From Corylus avellana (Eukaryota > Streptophyta > Magnoliopsida > Fagales > Betulaceae): a stretch of 64,000 nt of DNA. Made by a program: the position numbers and the translations under genes. Below, in pieces: positions 20,939 to 33,039 of the stretch. A model generated the notes under the pieces. It saw only the letters and a program-made list of their open reading frames with translations. It had not been told where the DNA came from and did not search any database. The first letter of the stretch is position 1. Each line of letters begins with the position of its first letter. The DNA is taken from NCBI RefSeq assembly GCF_901000735.1, contig NC_081542.1, positions 27,543,093 to 27,607,092 on the forward strand, read 5' to 3'.

Positions 20939-22525
20939 ATGGCTACCCTCAATTTTGACGGTCATGAAATCAACCACTCTTCCATCTTTAACAACAACCC
21001 ACTCGACCCTGAGGAGTTCAGGCGGCAAGGCCACATGATGATAGACTTCTTAGCCGATTATTTTCTGGATGTTGAGAAATACCCTGTTCGAAGCCAAGTG
21101 GCACCAGGATATCTCCGGCAACGCTTGCCGGAGTCCACCCCATATAATCCAGAGCCCATCGAAACCATTCTGCAAGACGTGCAGGAGCATATAATTCCTG
21201 GTTTAACACATTGGCAAAGCCCTAACTTCTTCGCTTACTTCCAATGCACAAGTAGCACAGCAGGGTTTCTAGGAGAGATGCTTAGTGCCGGATTCAATGT
21301 GGTCGGATTCAACTGGATTGCATCTCCAGCCGCCACTGAGCTTGAGACAATAGTCGTGGATTGGCTTGGAGAGATGCTCATGCTGCCCAAATCCTTCCTT
21401 TTCTCCGGCAATGGCGGGGGTGTGCTACAAGGGACCACTTGTGAGGCCATTTTGTGCACACTCGCCGCTGCAAGGGATCAAATGCTAAGCAAAATCGGGA
21501 CAGACAACATTAAAAAGTTGGTGGTTTATGGGTCCGACCAAACCCATAGCGCACTCCAAAAGGCAGCAAAAATAGCCGGAATCCACCCGAAAAATTTCAG
21601 AGCTGTCAGGACCACAAAGTCGACATCATTTGCGCTGTCGCCAGACTCGCTACAATCCCAAATTCGCAAAGACATAGAAGCAGGTTTAGTCCCATTGTTT
21701 CTATGCGCCACTGTGGGGACTACTTCAACATCTGCCGTTGATCCACTGGGGTCGTTATGCCAAGTGGCAAAAGATTACGGCATGTGGGTACACGTCGATG
21801 CTGCTTATGCCGGAAGTGCATGCATTTGTCCTGAGTTCCGGCATTTCATGGACGGCGTTGAGGGTGCCAACTCATTTAGTCTCAATGCTCATAAATGGTT
21901 CTTAACCACTTTAGATTGCTGCTGCCTTTGGGTGAAAGATCCGAGTGCCTTGATAAAATCACTCTCGACGAACCCCGAGTTTTTGAGGAATAAAGCCACC
22001 GAGTCAAGGCAAGTGGTGGATTACAAAGACTGGCAGATAACCCTAAGCCGGAGATTCCGAGCCTTGAAGCTTTGGTTTGTGCTTAGAAGCTATGGCGTGG
22101 CTAACCTTAGGAAGTTCATGAGAAGTCATGTTGAAATGGCCAAGCTTTTTGAAGGGCTTGTAGCAATGGACAAGAGGTTTGAAATTGTGGTCCCTAGAAA
22201 TTTTGCTATGGTTTGCTTTAGGGTTTTGCCAAAAGCAATGGGTATGCGAAAGCCAAAGCAATCACACCAAAATGGTAACGCTGAGAATGGGCATTATAAG
22301 GTCGTAGTAGAAAAAGAAGAAGGAAGTTCAAATGAGGTGAACGAGAAGTTATTGGAGTCCATTAACATGTCGGGCCGCGTTTTCATGACTCATGCCGTGG
22401 TTGGGAATGTCTACGCCATACGGTTCGCCGTCGGCGCGACTCTGGTAGAGGAACGGCACGTGATCATGGCTTGGAAACTGGTGCAGGAGCATGCGACTGC
22501 CATACTAAGCACCAACTCACAGTAA
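20939..22525 (+). CDS. Aromatic amino acid decarboxylase family; predicted aromatic aldehyde synthase (gene B)
   Basis: 528 codons, intronless, differing from gene A at two residues: Glu83 (Lys in A) and Met304 (Leu in A). Gene C has Glu and Met at these places, so B keeps the older state. All functional landmarks are as in A: His203, Asp287, PLP Lys319, Phe348 in the catalytic loop, Ser370, and the odd Gln102-Cys103 pocket pair. The product is expected to be a cytosolic homodimer acting on phenylalanine, tyrosine or DOPA; Phe348 favours aldehyde over amine. The whole gene sits on a short contig bounded by N gaps, so it could be a true second copy, the other haplotype of A, or a misplaced contig. 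Confidence 0.9.
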   Translation: MATLNFDGHEINHSSIFNNNPLDPEEFRRQGHMMIDFLADYFLDVEKYPVRSQVAPGYLRQRLPESTPYNPEPIETILQDVQEHIIPGLTHWQSPNFFAYFQCTSSTAGFLGEMLSAGFNVVGFNWIASPAATELETIVVDWLGEMLMLPKSFLFSGNGGGVLQGTTCEAILCTLAAARDQMLSKIGTDNIKKLVVYGSDQTHSALQKAAKIAGIHPKNFRAVRTTKSTSFALSPDSLQSQIRKDIEAGLVPLFLCATVGTTSTSAVDPLGSLCQVAKDYGMWVHVDAAYAGSACICPEFRHFMDGVEGANSFSLNAHKWFLTTLDCCCLWVKDPSALIKSLSTNPEFLRNKATESRQVVDYKDWQITLSRRFRALKLWFVLRSYGVANLRKFMRSHVEMAKLFEGLVAMDKRFEIVVPRNFAMVCFRVLPKAMGMRKPKQSHQNGNAENGHYKVVVEKEEGSSNEVNEKLLESINMSGRVFMTHAVVGNVYAIRFAVGATLVEERHVIMAWKLVQEHATAILSTNSQ

Positions 22526-23012
22526 GCTTAATTTGGTTAGTTAATTACGGAGTCCAGCTTGTCGTCAGTTAGAACCTATCAACTGTTTTCAAATACCTAC
22601 AGTACTGCATGATGAATAACAGCAACCAGAGGATCATCCTTATCCTACCAGTTGTTTGTCACAATATTGTTTGTTTTCTTTCCGATTTGTATCTTTTGTT
22701 TTGTTCTTATTAAGTCATTTACCTTTCATGTATTATTATAAATTTATAATCAAATCTTGATTTGATTACCATATTTACATTATTCTACGTACTACCTTTT
22801 GTATTAGAGAATATATAATTAACTTCTATGGCCTATGGGATTGTGGCATAAATTAAACTCGTCATTTTAATTATGCCCACCAAGAGGTTGACATCTCAAC
22901 CTGAACAACTTAAGAAAAATAAGTAAAAACACCAGCTTTCACCCCTTTAATCCCCCATCTCCATCCGCATAAAAAAAAATAATAAAAAAATAAAAAATAA
23001 AATAAAAATAAA

Positions 23013-23398
23013 GGGTAATTGCCTTTTCCCACAGTCACTTTTCTCCCATGAATTGACAACCCTACTACCCAACCTATCGGACTACCATTTTATGCCCAAA
23101 ACTCCAATTTCGTCAGTCAAAGGCGTTAGCTTAGATAGTCAACCTGTCACGTGCGCCCCACATGCCATCTTGAAATGACAATGCGTTGCAGTTGATGGAA
23201 GAAAAGGTGGGATAGAAAATTTGAAAATTGCATGTGGGGCACATATAACAGGTTGATCATCTGAGTTAACGTTTTTGACTAACAGAATTGGGGTTTTGGG
23301 CACAAAATGTTAGTTTGATAGGGTCGGGTAATAAGGTTGTCAGTTCATGGAGGCAAAGTGACAATGCGTTATAATTGATGGGAAAAAATGTAATTACC
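23013..23398. mobile_element. Fold-back / long-TIR MITE downstream of gene B
   Basis: Counterpart of 7270-7668 with the same hairpin arms ('ggtaattgccttttccca' and 'aaaaaatgtaattacc'). Its presence in both units shows that insertion came before the duplication. Confidence 0.75.
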
Positions 23399-23530
23399 AA
23401 ACAAAAAAAAAAAAAAGTACACGACCCTCTTCCTCTTCATCAACAAGTATTGAGTATTCTGTCTTCATAATAAGAAAACTTGAAATAATGGAGGAGTTTA
23501 ATAACAAAGATAATGCATATATGCATGAAT

Positions 23531-23713
23531 CAAGGCCGGCTGGACCATTAGGTGAGTGAGGCGCACGCCTAGAGCCCCCGGATAAATAAGGCCCAAAAAA
23601 ATTTTGTTTTTTTTTACCCAAAAAATTTTTTTAATAATAATTTTTTTTTTTTTTTTTTTGTAATTTAAGGCCCTTTTTTTTTAATTAGGCCTAAATTTTT
23701 TTTCTTCATAAAA
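23531..23713. mobile_element. hAT-like element, 5' part, cut by gap
   Basis: Begins 'caaggccggctggacc', matching the left end of 7790-8647 with a degraded first TIR base pair. It runs into the N gap; the right half is not assembled. Confidence 0.75.
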
Positions 23714-23813
23714 NNNNNNNNNNNNNNNNNNNNNNNNNNNNNNNNNNNNNNNNNNNNNNNNNNNNNNNNNNNNNNNNNNNNNNNNNNNNNNNNNNNNNNN
23801 NNNNNNNNNNNNN
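23714..23813. other. Assembly gap (100 N)
   Basis: Exactly 100 Ns. Together with 19247-19346 it isolates unit B. Both sides are low-complexity A/T sequence in or near repeats, typical of a short-read assembly break. Confidence 0.99.
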
Positions 23814-24109
23814 AAAAAAAAAAAAAATTCAGTTGTAATTATCGGTTCGTTGGCAAGTGAATAAAATAAGTATTATTTTTGAAATGTGTGTATATTTTTT
23901 TTTTTTGACTGAATTCCTGATTACACGGTGCTGGGCAAACAGAGCCATATTTCCCCTCCAATACTAAGAGACCGTTAGGTAAGAGCTGATGTCACACAGT
24001 ACGACTTTAAACGACAGAAGTTGAACTCAAATCTCAACAAAGTGAGATTTAATAATTGATATGGGGCGTACATAGGTTGTTGGAATTGGTCTGAATCGTT
24101 GGTATATAA

Positions 24110-24366
24110 GGCTGTGTTTGGGGAAGGGCTGGACCCATGGACCCAAGGACCCAAAGTCTCAAAAAAAATCTTCTTTTCAAAATTAATTCAAACATTCTTG
24201 CTTTTTATATCATATCAATCACTTTTTATTATTATTCAAATAAAAAATTCACTACAAAATAAATTTTTTTACTTTTTCATACAAAACATTTTTACTTTTT
24301 TTTTTTCACATCAATCAAATCTATACCAACTCACTCCATTTCTCAAGCCCCTTCCCAAACACAGCC
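24110..24366. mobile_element. Tourist-like (PIF/Harbinger) MITE
   Basis: 257 bp with terminal inverted repeats 'ggctgtgtttggggaaggg' and 'cccttcccaaacacagcc', flanked by the 3-bp target duplication 'taa' at 24107-24109 and 24367-24369. No coding capacity. Confidence 0.85.
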
Positions 24367-24369
24367 TAA

Positions 24370-25298
24370 AAGAATCTAGTTAACTTTTTTTCTTTTTTCT
24401 TTTTCTTTCGTATGATATTCGAACTTTATTTTTAGAAATTATATTATTTTAATTGTGGCACGCACTCCAAGATAAAAATTATCACTCTGCCACTGTCCTT
24501 GCCCTTACTTTTAGAGAAAGGGAAAAAAAATAAAAAACGGAAACATTCAGTCTCGTTTGGAACCTTGTTTATCTTCTATATGAGAAATGAGAATACTTAG
24601 TACATAGTTTGGATCACAGCCCAAATTCGAACTTTTATTCTTAAACAAAAATGCTAGGTGTACAATTATTTTAGAAATTTTTTATAACTTGTTAATACGT
24701 GTTAAAATATGATTAGAGGGTGTTAAACATTTTTTAGTAACTAACGTAGATCCAATCATACAAACATATGTTAAATAATTGTAAAAGAGTTATAGGTGTA
24801 TATAGCATTTATCTTTCTCAAATTCAAGATCATGAGGGAGTAGAATTGTTACCACAATATTGTTGGAATTTTTTTTTTTTTTTTTTTTAAAAGGAATAAG
24901 TAATGAATTAACCCAAAAAAACTAACAGAATAATGAGTCCAACAACATCGATCATTTTATAGAAGCATACCTATCTCTTCGACAAGATTGTAAAACTAGG
25001 AAATAAAACAAAACATAACAATCGGTGTTAAATATATTGGTGAATATATTGTAATTAAAGGAAGAATGTGAGAGAGAGCGGAAATATATAGGACTACATC
25101 TCTTCTATATTGATAATATTATGATTATTACATAGGCCTTTATATATAGAGAGGCTAAGAGTGATAAGCAAAAAACCTTAAACTAAACCTTAAAACATAT
25201 TATAAGGCAACATAATAAACTAGAACAATATAAAATATTCTAAGAATCGGAATTAAAGATAACAAACAACTTGGAGGATGAGGATGATCTCTCAAATG
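24370..25298. other. Intergenic region downstream of gene C
   Basis: No gene. 24645-24820 carries an imperfect inverted pair ('atgctaggtgtac' against 'ggtgtatatagcat'), possibly another decayed MITE. The last few hundred bases contain the 3' flank of gene C; no unambiguous poly(A) signal could be assigned. Confidence 0.45.
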
Positions 25299-26870
25299 TC
25301 AGTTGGTGCTTAGTATGGCTGTTGCATGCTCCTGCACCACTTTCCAAGCCATGATCACGTGCCGTTCCTCTACCAGAGAGGCGCCGACGGCGAACCGTAT
25401 GGCGTAGACCTTTCCAACCACGGCATGGGTCATGAAAACGCGGCCTGACATGTTAATGGACTCCAATAACTTCTGGTTCACCTCATTTGAGCTTCCTTCT
25501 TCTTCTTCTACAACCTTATGACCATTTTCAACGTGACCGTTTTGGTGTGCTTGCTTTAGCTGACGCATACCCATTGCTTTTTGCAAAACCCTAAAACAAA
25601 CCATAGCAAAATTTCTAGGCACCACAATTTCAAACCTCTTGTCCATTGCTACAAGCCCTTCAAAAAGCTTGGCCATTTCAACATGGCTTCTCAAGAAGTT
25701 CTTAAGGTTAGCCACGCCATAGCTTCTAAGCACAAACCACAGCTTCAAGGCTCGAAACTTCCGGCTTAGGGTTATCTGCCAGTCTTTGTAATCCACCACT
25801 TGCCTTGACTCGGTGGCTTTATTCCTCAAAAACTCGGGGTTCGTCGAGAGTGATTTTATCAAGGCACTCGGATCTTTCACCCAAAGGCAGCAGCAATCTA
25901 AAGTGGTTAAGAACCATTTATGAGCATTGAGACTAAATGAGTTCGCACCCTCAACGCCGTCCATGAAATGCCGGAACTCAGGGCAAATGCACGCACTTCC
26001 GGCATAAGCAGCATCGACGTGCACCCACATGCCATAATCTTTTGCCACGTGGCATAACGCGCCCAGTGGATCAACGGCAGTTGTTGAAGTAGTCCCCACA
26101 GTGGCACATAGAAACAACGGGACTAAACCTTCTTCTATGTCTTTGCAAATTTCGGATTTCAGTGAGTCTGGTGACAGTGCAAATGATGTCGACTTTGTTG
26201 TCTTGACAGCTCTGAAATTTTTCGGGTGGATTCCGGCTATTCTTGCTGCCTTTTGGAGTGCACTATGCGTTTGGTCGGACCCATAAACCACCAACCTTCT
26301 CAAGTTGTCTCTCCCGATTTTGCTTAGCATTTGATCCCTGGCAGCGACGAGTGTGCACAAAATGGCTTCACAAGTGGTCCCTTGTAGCACACCCCCGCCA
26401 TTGCCAGAGAAAAGGAAGGATTTGGGCAGCCTGAGCATCTCTCCAAGCCAATCCACGACTATTGTCTCAAGCTCAGTGGCGGCCGGAGAAGCAATCCAGT
26501 TGAATCCGACCACATTAAATCCGGCACTAAGAATCTCGCCTAGAAACCCTGCTGTGCTACCACTGCTTGGAAAGTAGGCGAAGAAGTTAGGGCTTTGCCA
26601 ATGTGTTATACCAGGAACTATATGCTCCTGCACGTCCTTCAGAATGGTTTCGATGGGCTCTGGATTACATGGAGCGGATTCTGGCAAGCGTTGCCGGAGA
26701 TATCCTGGTTCCACTTGGCTTTGAACAGGGTATTTCTCAACATTCAGATAATAATCAGCAATGAAGTCTATCAACATGTGGCCTTGCCGCCTGAACTCCT
26801 CAGGGTCTAGTGGATTGTTGTTAAAGGTAGAAGTGTGGTTGCGTTCATTGCCAAAATTGAGGCTAGCCAT
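25299..26870 (-). CDS. Aromatic amino acid decarboxylase family; predicted aromatic aldehyde synthase (gene C)
   Basis: Intact intronless frame of 523 codons on the minus strand, clearly the same subfamily as A/B but more diverged (for example '[14 protein letters not shown]' for '[14 protein letters not shown]'). It is one residue shorter near the N-terminus, two shorter in the variable 'QNGHVENGH' linker, and lacks the final two. PLP lysine Lys318, His202, Asp286 and Ser369 are present. Phe347 occupies the catalytic-loop Tyr site, again pointing to aldehyde synthase. Unlike A/B the pocket has the family-typical 'FAYFPSSGS' (Pro101-Ser102). Its promoter has no GGGGTGGC fold-back. C is the best internal reference for the ancestral state of A and B. 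Confidence 0.93.
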   Translation of the reverse strand: MASLNFGNERNHTSTFNNNPLDPEEFRRQGHMLIDFIADYYLNVEKYPVQSQVEPGYLRQRLPESAPCNPEPIETILKDVQEHIVPGITHWQSPNFFAYFPSSGSTAGFLGEILSAGFNVVGFNWIASPAATELETIVVDWLGEMLRLPKSFLFSGNGGGVLQGTTCEAILCTLVAARDQMLSKIGRDNLRRLVVYGSDQTHSALQKAARIAGIHPKNFRAVKTTKSTSFALSPDSLKSEICKDIEEGLVPLFLCATVGTTSTTAVDPLGALCHVAKDYGMWVHVDAAYAGSACICPEFRHFMDGVEGANSFSLNAHKWFLTTLDCCCLWVKDPSALIKSLSTNPEFLRNKATESRQVVDYKDWQITLSRKFRALKLWFVLRSYGVANLKNFLRSHVEMAKLFEGLVAMDKRFEIVVPRNFAMVCFRVLQKAMGMRQLKQAHQNGHVENGHKVVEEEEGSSNEVNQKLLESINMSGRVFMTHAVVGKVYAIRFAVGASLVEERHVIMAWKVVQEHATAILSTN

Positions 26871-26926
26871 TTTTGGTAAAGAAAGGTTCAGCTGGTTGTT
26901 GAGATAAAATGAAGCGAATGAAGAGA

Positions 26927-26933
26927 TTATATA
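26927..26933 (-). promoter_or_regulatory. TATA box of AAAD gene C
   Basis: Minus-strand 'tatataa' about 57-63 bp upstream of the start codon, with a leader resembling those of A and B ('ctcttcattcgcttc' against 'ctcttcatccgcttc'). Confidence 0.65.
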
Positions 26934-27171
26934 GAGGCTTTAGAGCACTCACCGGCTCAACAAGATAGCTAAAAACTAACTATTTTGTCTAGTTTTGTAG
27001 TAAAAAAATATTTTATATCTCGCTTAATAAAATCGTTAAAGATTTGCTGAAGCTACCATGGTATTCAGCAAATTTGACGAGCATGGTAGCTCAACAAATT
27101 CTTAAGGTAATATATTCTTCGTTATATATTTGTGTTCTCTCTTTTCTTAATTTTGGGAATAGGGCAAGTAG

Positions 27172-27210
<39 letters not shown>

Positions 27211-27331
27211 AAATGAAAAAATGAAAGTGAATAACTAAAATGTTGAGCCGGATATAGATACTTTAAAAATAAATATGTTTTTTAACTAAATTTTAGTTAA
27301 ACATTCGTTGAGCCGAATGTGAATCTCTAAT
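27211..27331. repeat. 121-bp direct repeat, left border of tandem array
   Basis: From 'aaatgaaaaaatgaaagtg' to 'gtgaatctctaa', repeated almost exactly at 30329-30449. Both copies are preceded by an (AT)n run. The pair brackets the five-unit array. Confidence 0.9.
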
Positions 27332-27333
27332 TA

Positions 27334-30274
27334 GGGGCGGAACTACCCTATAGCCAAACCCCCCAAGCTATAAGGTGGTCCTAGCCCAAAACCAAAGTTA
27401 CCTTTTTTCATTGTCATTTCTTGTTAAGGGTGCGTTTGGGAGTGCGTTTTTAAAAAACTAATCTGCGATTTTAAACCAAATCGCAACTTTAGGGTGTTTG
27501 GGATTGCAATTTTAAAAACACAAATTTTAAAATCGCAAAAAAATATACGATTTTCATAAGCTGATTAGAGGGTGCTTATTTGAAAAAATGCGAATTTAAA
27601 ACAAAATCACGATTTCTATTAAAAAGATATTTGGCGCAATAGTTACCTTTTTTAGAACGGGAATGAAAAAAATACCAAGAATACCCACCTAAAATATATT
27701 AAAACCCTTATTTTCTCTTTCTTTTTTTCTTCATCCTCTCTGTCTTGTTCATCCTTATTTATAATTTGGTCATGAAACCGCAATTATATGCTAATGTTAT
27801 CCAAACACTCAATTGATAAAAAATGTACTTTTTAGTATGTTTTACCAAACGCATGTGTGATTTTAAAAAGTAGCGATTTTAAAAACGCAATTTTTAAAAT
27901 CGCACTTATTGAAATAGCACTTATTGAAATCGCACTCCCAAACGGGCCCTAAACAGAGAGATGTGGACCTCTCCAACATTGTAATTAATGAACTTTTAAT
28001 AAGACTTGAAAAATGTTAAACATGCAATATATATATTATGTTCTTTACAATGCATCCCTCGTTCCTCGTGCAAGCCTCCCAATTTATTTTAATCACATGA
28101 ATCTTTTTAACGTATGCAATTTGTATGAAAAGGAGTGAAGTACCTTAAAACTCAAATTATAGATTAAACTTAAGCCGCCATGTGATTAAATGTCGGACAA
28201 GGAGTTCTAAGAAATAATAATAAAGTATGTCACTTGTGCGACTTGTATTTGCATTTAAATTATAGAGCTCAAATTTATTAATATTACGCAGCTCAAAGGC
28301 GGAACTACCCTATAGCCAAGCCCCCAAGCTATAAGGTAGTCCTTGTCCAAAATCAAAGTTGCTTTTATTTGTTGTCATATCTTGTTAGGTAGAGAGATAT
28401 AGACCTCTTCCTATGTTAAATTGCACTATTGGAAGCTAAGTTTATAGCACCAATATTGTAATTAATGGTTTTTTAATAAGACTTGAAAAATGTTAAAAAT
28501 ACAAAAGAAAAAAAATTATTTTGTTCTTTATAACGCGTCCCTCCTTCCTATTGCAAGCCTAGCTCCCAATTTATTTTACTCAGATAAATCTTTCTAGCAT
28601 ATGCAATTTGTATGAAAAGGAGAGAAGTACCTTAAAACTCAAATTGTGGATTAAACTTAAACCACTGTGTGCTGAAATGTCGGACAAGGAGTTCTAAGAA
28701 ATAATAATAAAGTATGTCACTTGTGCAACCTGTATTTGTATTTAATAATTATAGAGCTCAAATTTATTAAAGTTACGCAACTCAAATTTATTAATTATAG
28801 TTTGAATTAAAAACATGGCACAAGTGCAACCTTTATTTTTATTTAATAATTATCTTTTGATAATGCTACCATGCAATGTGCCATTAACTAGGGGCGGAAC
28901 TACCCTATTGCCAAGCCCCCAGCTATAAGGTGGTCCTTGCCCAACACCAAAGTCTCCTTTATTTATTGTCATTTCTTGTTAAGTACAGAGATATGGACTT
29001 CTTCCTTTGATAAATTGCACGATTGGAAGCTAAGTTTATAGCACTAATATTGTATTTAATGACCTTTTAATAAGACTTAAATAATATTAGAATTACAAAA
29101 AAAAAATTATTATGTTCTTTATAACATGTCCCATGTCCTCTTGCAACCCTCCCTATTTATTTTAATCACATGAATCTTTTTAGCATATGCAATTTGTATA
29201 AAATGGAGTGAAGTACTTTAACACTCGAATTATGGATTAAACGTAAACAACCATGTGATGATAGTTCGGACAAGCAGTTCTAAGAAATAATAAGAAAGTA
29301 TGTCACTTATGCAACTTGTGTTTGTATTTAATAATTATGGAGCTCAAATTTATTAATTATGGTTTGAATTAAAAACATGGCACAAGTTCAATCTGTATTT
29401 TTATTTAATAATTATCTTTTGATCATGCTACCACGCAATGTTCTTTTAACTATGGGCGGAACTACCCTATAGCCAAGCCCTCCAAGCTATAAGGTGGTCT
29501 TCACCCGAAACCTAAGTTGCCTTTATTCATTGTCATTTCTTGTTAAGTAGAGAGATATATACCTCTCAAATATTGTAATTAATGACCTTTTAATAAGACT
29601 TATAAAGTTAGAGATACAAAAAAAAAAAAAAAAAGGCTAAATATGTTCTTTACAACGTTTCCCTTGTTCCTCTTGCAAGTCTCCCAATTTATTTTAATCA
29701 CATGAATCTTTTTAATGTATGCAATTTGTATGAAAATGTGTGATGTACCTTAAAACTCAAATTATGGATTAAACTTAAACTACCGTGTGATTACATGTCA
29801 AACAAGGAGTTCTAAGAAATAATAAGAAAGTATGTCACTTTTGCAACCTGTACTTGTATTTAATAATTTTAGAGCTCCAATTTATTAATTATAGTTTGAA
29901 TTAAGAACATGACACAAGTTCAACCTGTATTTTTATTTAATAGTTAACTTTTGATCATGCTTCCACGCAATGTCCTATTAACTATGGGCAGAACTACCTT
30001 ATAGCCAAGCCCCCCAAGTTATAAGGTGGTCCTTTCCCAAAATCAAAGTTGTCTTTATTCATTGTCATTTCTTGTAAGGCAGAAAGATATGAACCTCTTC
30101 CTATGTTAAATTGCACTATTGGAAGCTAAGTTTATAGTACAAATATTGTACTTAATGGCCTTTTAATAAGACTTGAAAATGTTAGAAATACACACACAAA
30201 AAAAAAATAAAATAAAAAAACTAATTATGTTCTTTACAACATTACCCTCGTTCCTCGTGCCAGCATCCCAATTT
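27334..30274. repeat. Tandem array of five ~0.44-0.6 kb units
   Basis: Units begin with 'ggcggaactaccctat' or a close variant at 27334, 28295, 28891, 29454 and 29986. Each continues with 'aagctataaggtggtcc', 'cattgtcatttcttgtta', 'gacttgaaaaatgtta', 'caatttgtatgaaaa' and 'ggagttctaagaaataataa'. Spacings from unit 2 on are 596, 563 and 532 bp. Unit 1 is shorter (about 436 bp) once its MITE is removed; unit 5 is truncated at an (AT)n tract. Units differ by many substitutions, so the array is not recent. No coding capacity. Confidence 0.9.
27428..27949. mobile_element. Tourist-like (PIF/Harbinger) MITE in array unit 1
   Basis: 522 bp with termini 'gggtgcgtttgggagtgcg' and 'cgcactcccaaacgggccc', flanked by 'taa' at 27425-27427 and 27950-27952. 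Units 2-5 of the array have continuous sequence here (for example 'cttgttaagtagagagatat' in unit 4), giving direct empty sites that confirm the insertion and its 3-bp duplication. Confidence 0.92.
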
Positions 30275-30275
30275 A

Positions 30276-30328
<53 letters not shown>

Positions 30329-30331
<3 letters not shown>

Positions 30332-30449
30332 TGAAAAAATGAAAGTGAATAACTAAAATGTTGAGCCGGATATAGATACTTTCAAAAAAAAAATGTTTTT
30401 TAACTAAATTTTAGTTAAATATTCGTTGAGCCGAATGTGAATCTCTAAT
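30329..30449. repeat. 121-bp direct repeat, right border of tandem array
   Basis: Second copy of 27211-27331, following (AT)n at 30282-30327. The segment appears only at the two borders and not between units, so it was duplicated with the whole array or by its insertion. Confidence 0.9.
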
Positions 30450-31359
30450 GCCTTGCTTGGAGGAAAAAAAATGGTAATTTTTCGCTCGATACTTGATTCT
30501 CACAATAATTCGGTTTTAATCATGATCATGTGGGAGGGGAACATGAGTACAATTTGGTCTTAATGCAGTTTCTCAAAAATTAGTTATATAATTTTAGAAC
30601 TTGTAAGTGCCCAAATAAATGGGTTCAAAATTTATAAACATATTAGTTGATGGGTTGGGGTTTGAATTTCTTTGTGATGGCCGAGGGGTTATTTGTACCT
30701 TGTAGTGTAGGAGCTCTACGTTGTTGTTCTTGATTTTGGGTTATTTATGTAATTAAGTGTTGCTTGGCTAGGATTTGGCTGAGTTATTTATGTATGTTTT
30801 AAATGTTTATAGACACTTGACACTATTTTAAATGGGTTGGAGGATATTTTTTTCAGACTGATTTGAAGGAAATTTATGTCCATAAAAAATTAGAATAAAA
30901 TGACAATTTTCTAATCATTCACTTGGTGACAAATCAAAAATGGCCAATTTTTAACTTGAATGTAATTAGATTTCAACCAAATTTCTTAAAATACTATTAC
31001 TTAGTATAAGAAAAAATCTTTTTTTTTTTCTTTTTTTTCCTGATATAGGCAAAAATAGAAAACCATTTCTATTCGCTGTCTCCCATGGGCGACTAGTGAC
31101 AACGGTGGATGGTGGCCGGGGACCACGGAGAGCTTTCAAAGACAACACCAAACGTGGCCGGTGACAACGGACGACCACCAAAGATGGTGGCCAGTGATGC
31201 TAGATATTTTCTTTCGAAAAATGCTAAGTGCTCTTCTGGTATTCTTCTTATATCTTCTTTGTTCAAAATGAAAATTATTTTATAAAAATAAAATAAGAAA
31301 AATAAGAGCAACTTTTTTTTTATTTTTTATAAAATAATTTCTACATAGCATTAGAAGGC

Positions 31360-31394
<35 letters not shown>

Positions 31395-32911
31395 ACTAAA
31401 AAGGCACCACCATTACCCCTTTCCTAAAATGGAAAATAAGAATAATTATTGCGACATACCCCGCAGCAAAGTACTGTGCATAGTACTTCTTGATGAGAAT
31501 GGAGAAAGGACTGGCACGTGGCATGTGCTGGTTTGATTGCATGTGTCGGTGGCTTCGGATGGCTGGTACTGTCCAATATTTGTGTGGCATTGAGCTAAGA
31601 TGGTGAACAGAAAAGACAGGTACAGGCTCCTTTCGTGACATGTCGTACTACTTAAGATCAACGAACCAAAGTGGTTCTCCACCTTCCCTTCAATCAAATC
31701 AACTGCTAGGGCCGGCTCATCATATCTAAATACACTTTACAATCTTTATTTATCTTCTTTATAATATTAAAATATTATTTTTTAACAAAGTACAAATTTT
31801 TTTACTAACTCTCACATTTTTTACAAAATTTCAATATAATCTCTAATGAAAAATAAAAATTGGAGAAAAAGATAAATATTTATCTTAAAATAATGTATAA
31901 AAAAGCAAAAAATAAGTTTTTGTTATTTTTTTTAGATTTTTCATATATACAAGGAAGGTTATGAGCTATATATTGAGTTGCCAATAAGGGTATGAGCTAC
32001 AAAAATTTCTTCCACCAAAGATGGTTGCCAATAATGCTAGATATTGGCGGTAATTAGAGCCTTAAATATTATTTTATGGAATAAATCTTCATTAATATTT
32101 ATTAATTGCGATTTCAAAAAATGCGATTTTAAAATAATAATTTTAAAACGTGATTTTTAAAAGCGCAATTAATTAAGCGTTTGGCGAAATTGCAATTTAG
32201 CCTTTAAAAATTACAGTTTAGCCTTTCAAATTCTGGGTTTTCATAAAAGCATCTCCTTATGTGTGATTTGAAAACACATATTTTCTGCTTTTTCAAATCA
32301 CAATTTTTTTAAAAACATAACTCCAAACAATTCATTTTCTATGATTTGTTTTCAAATCACATTTTTTATCTAATCACGATACCAAACACACTTTTAATCC
32401 TTACACAGTCGCCTAATCTGCCTAAGGCAGCTCCCGCCGGCCCTTAAAAGCCAACTAACAAAGTTAGAAAGAGACGTATATAAAAGAGAAAGTGACCTAA
32501 ACAAAGTATCTTCTGCTCATGATTAATATCATCCATGCAAATTAATTTGTACTATCATCTTCCACCCATAGGTTGGGATTATAATTCTTCATCTTCAATA
32601 TTCATTGAAGCCTGTGGTAACTAGTGCTGCTGCAGGACAACATCTGAGAAAGAAATGACAGCTCCTGCGTCTTTATTGCACTAGGAGTAGTCAGTGGGTT
32701 GTTTTGTTTCGTAGGTTTTATTGTGTGGTCGAGTAACAATCCCTCCCGTGTCAACTTCTAGCTTTTTTACAACTTTCTAATATATGTGTTTGTAGGTGAT
32801 TGAAAGTTTGAAATCATGTTATCTTCCAATCACTTACAGACACGTATAAAAATAAGTGTAAATCTAGCATTTTTCTTTAATTATGAATAAATGTGTGAAT
32901 TTGTGCTGAGA
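30450..32911. other. Intergenic, decayed AAAD-unit flanks and repeats
   Basis: No gene supported. 30795-30895 matches sequence just upstream of the promoter fold-back of gene A (about 4510-4605), without the fold-back. 31180-31205 and 32020-32050 share 'ccaaagatggt...aatgctagatatt'. A long A-run lies at 31364-31393. 32452-32545 resembles the window start, and 32690-32910 resembles the 3' flank of the AAAD relics (about 9000-9230). It reads as an eroded AAAD repeat unit with the gene removed. Confidence 0.5.
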
Positions 32912-32922
32912 TGCAAACTACT

Positions 32923-33039
32923 AACCTTTTTTTTTTTTTTTTTGGGATACGTCCACACATGACGGGGGAGGGAGATTCGAACTAGTGATTCCCGCTTCAT
33001 TAGGCGTGGTCCTAGCCGATTGAGCTACCTTTTGGGAAC
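32923..33039 (-). mobile_element. tRNA-derived SINE
   Basis: Minus-strand reading starts near 'ggtagctcaatcggctagg', a tRNA A-box-like sequence, and has 'agttcgaatc' (B-box-like) about 40 bp on, followed by a short tail and poly(A) (poly-T on + at about 32927-32943). Perfect 11-bp target duplication 'tgcaaactact' at 32912-32922 and 33040-33050. The homologous uninterrupted sequence at about 9220-9250 serves as the empty site. No functional tRNA can be made. Confidence 0.85.

Larger units (their letters stand above)
19443..23713 (+). repeat. Segmental duplication unit B (contains AAAD gene B)
   Basis: Collinear with 2945-7930. It occupies the entire contig between two 100-N gaps apart from its first ~100 bp. 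It lacks the ~770-bp block of unit A. High identity and the gap boundaries make its placement, and even its independence from unit A, uncertain. Confidence 0.9.

Noticed and set aside
32943..33039. Possible tRNA gene
   Set aside because: A- and B-box-like motifs are present, but cloverleaf pairing is not, and the poly(A) tail with target duplication identifies a SINE.
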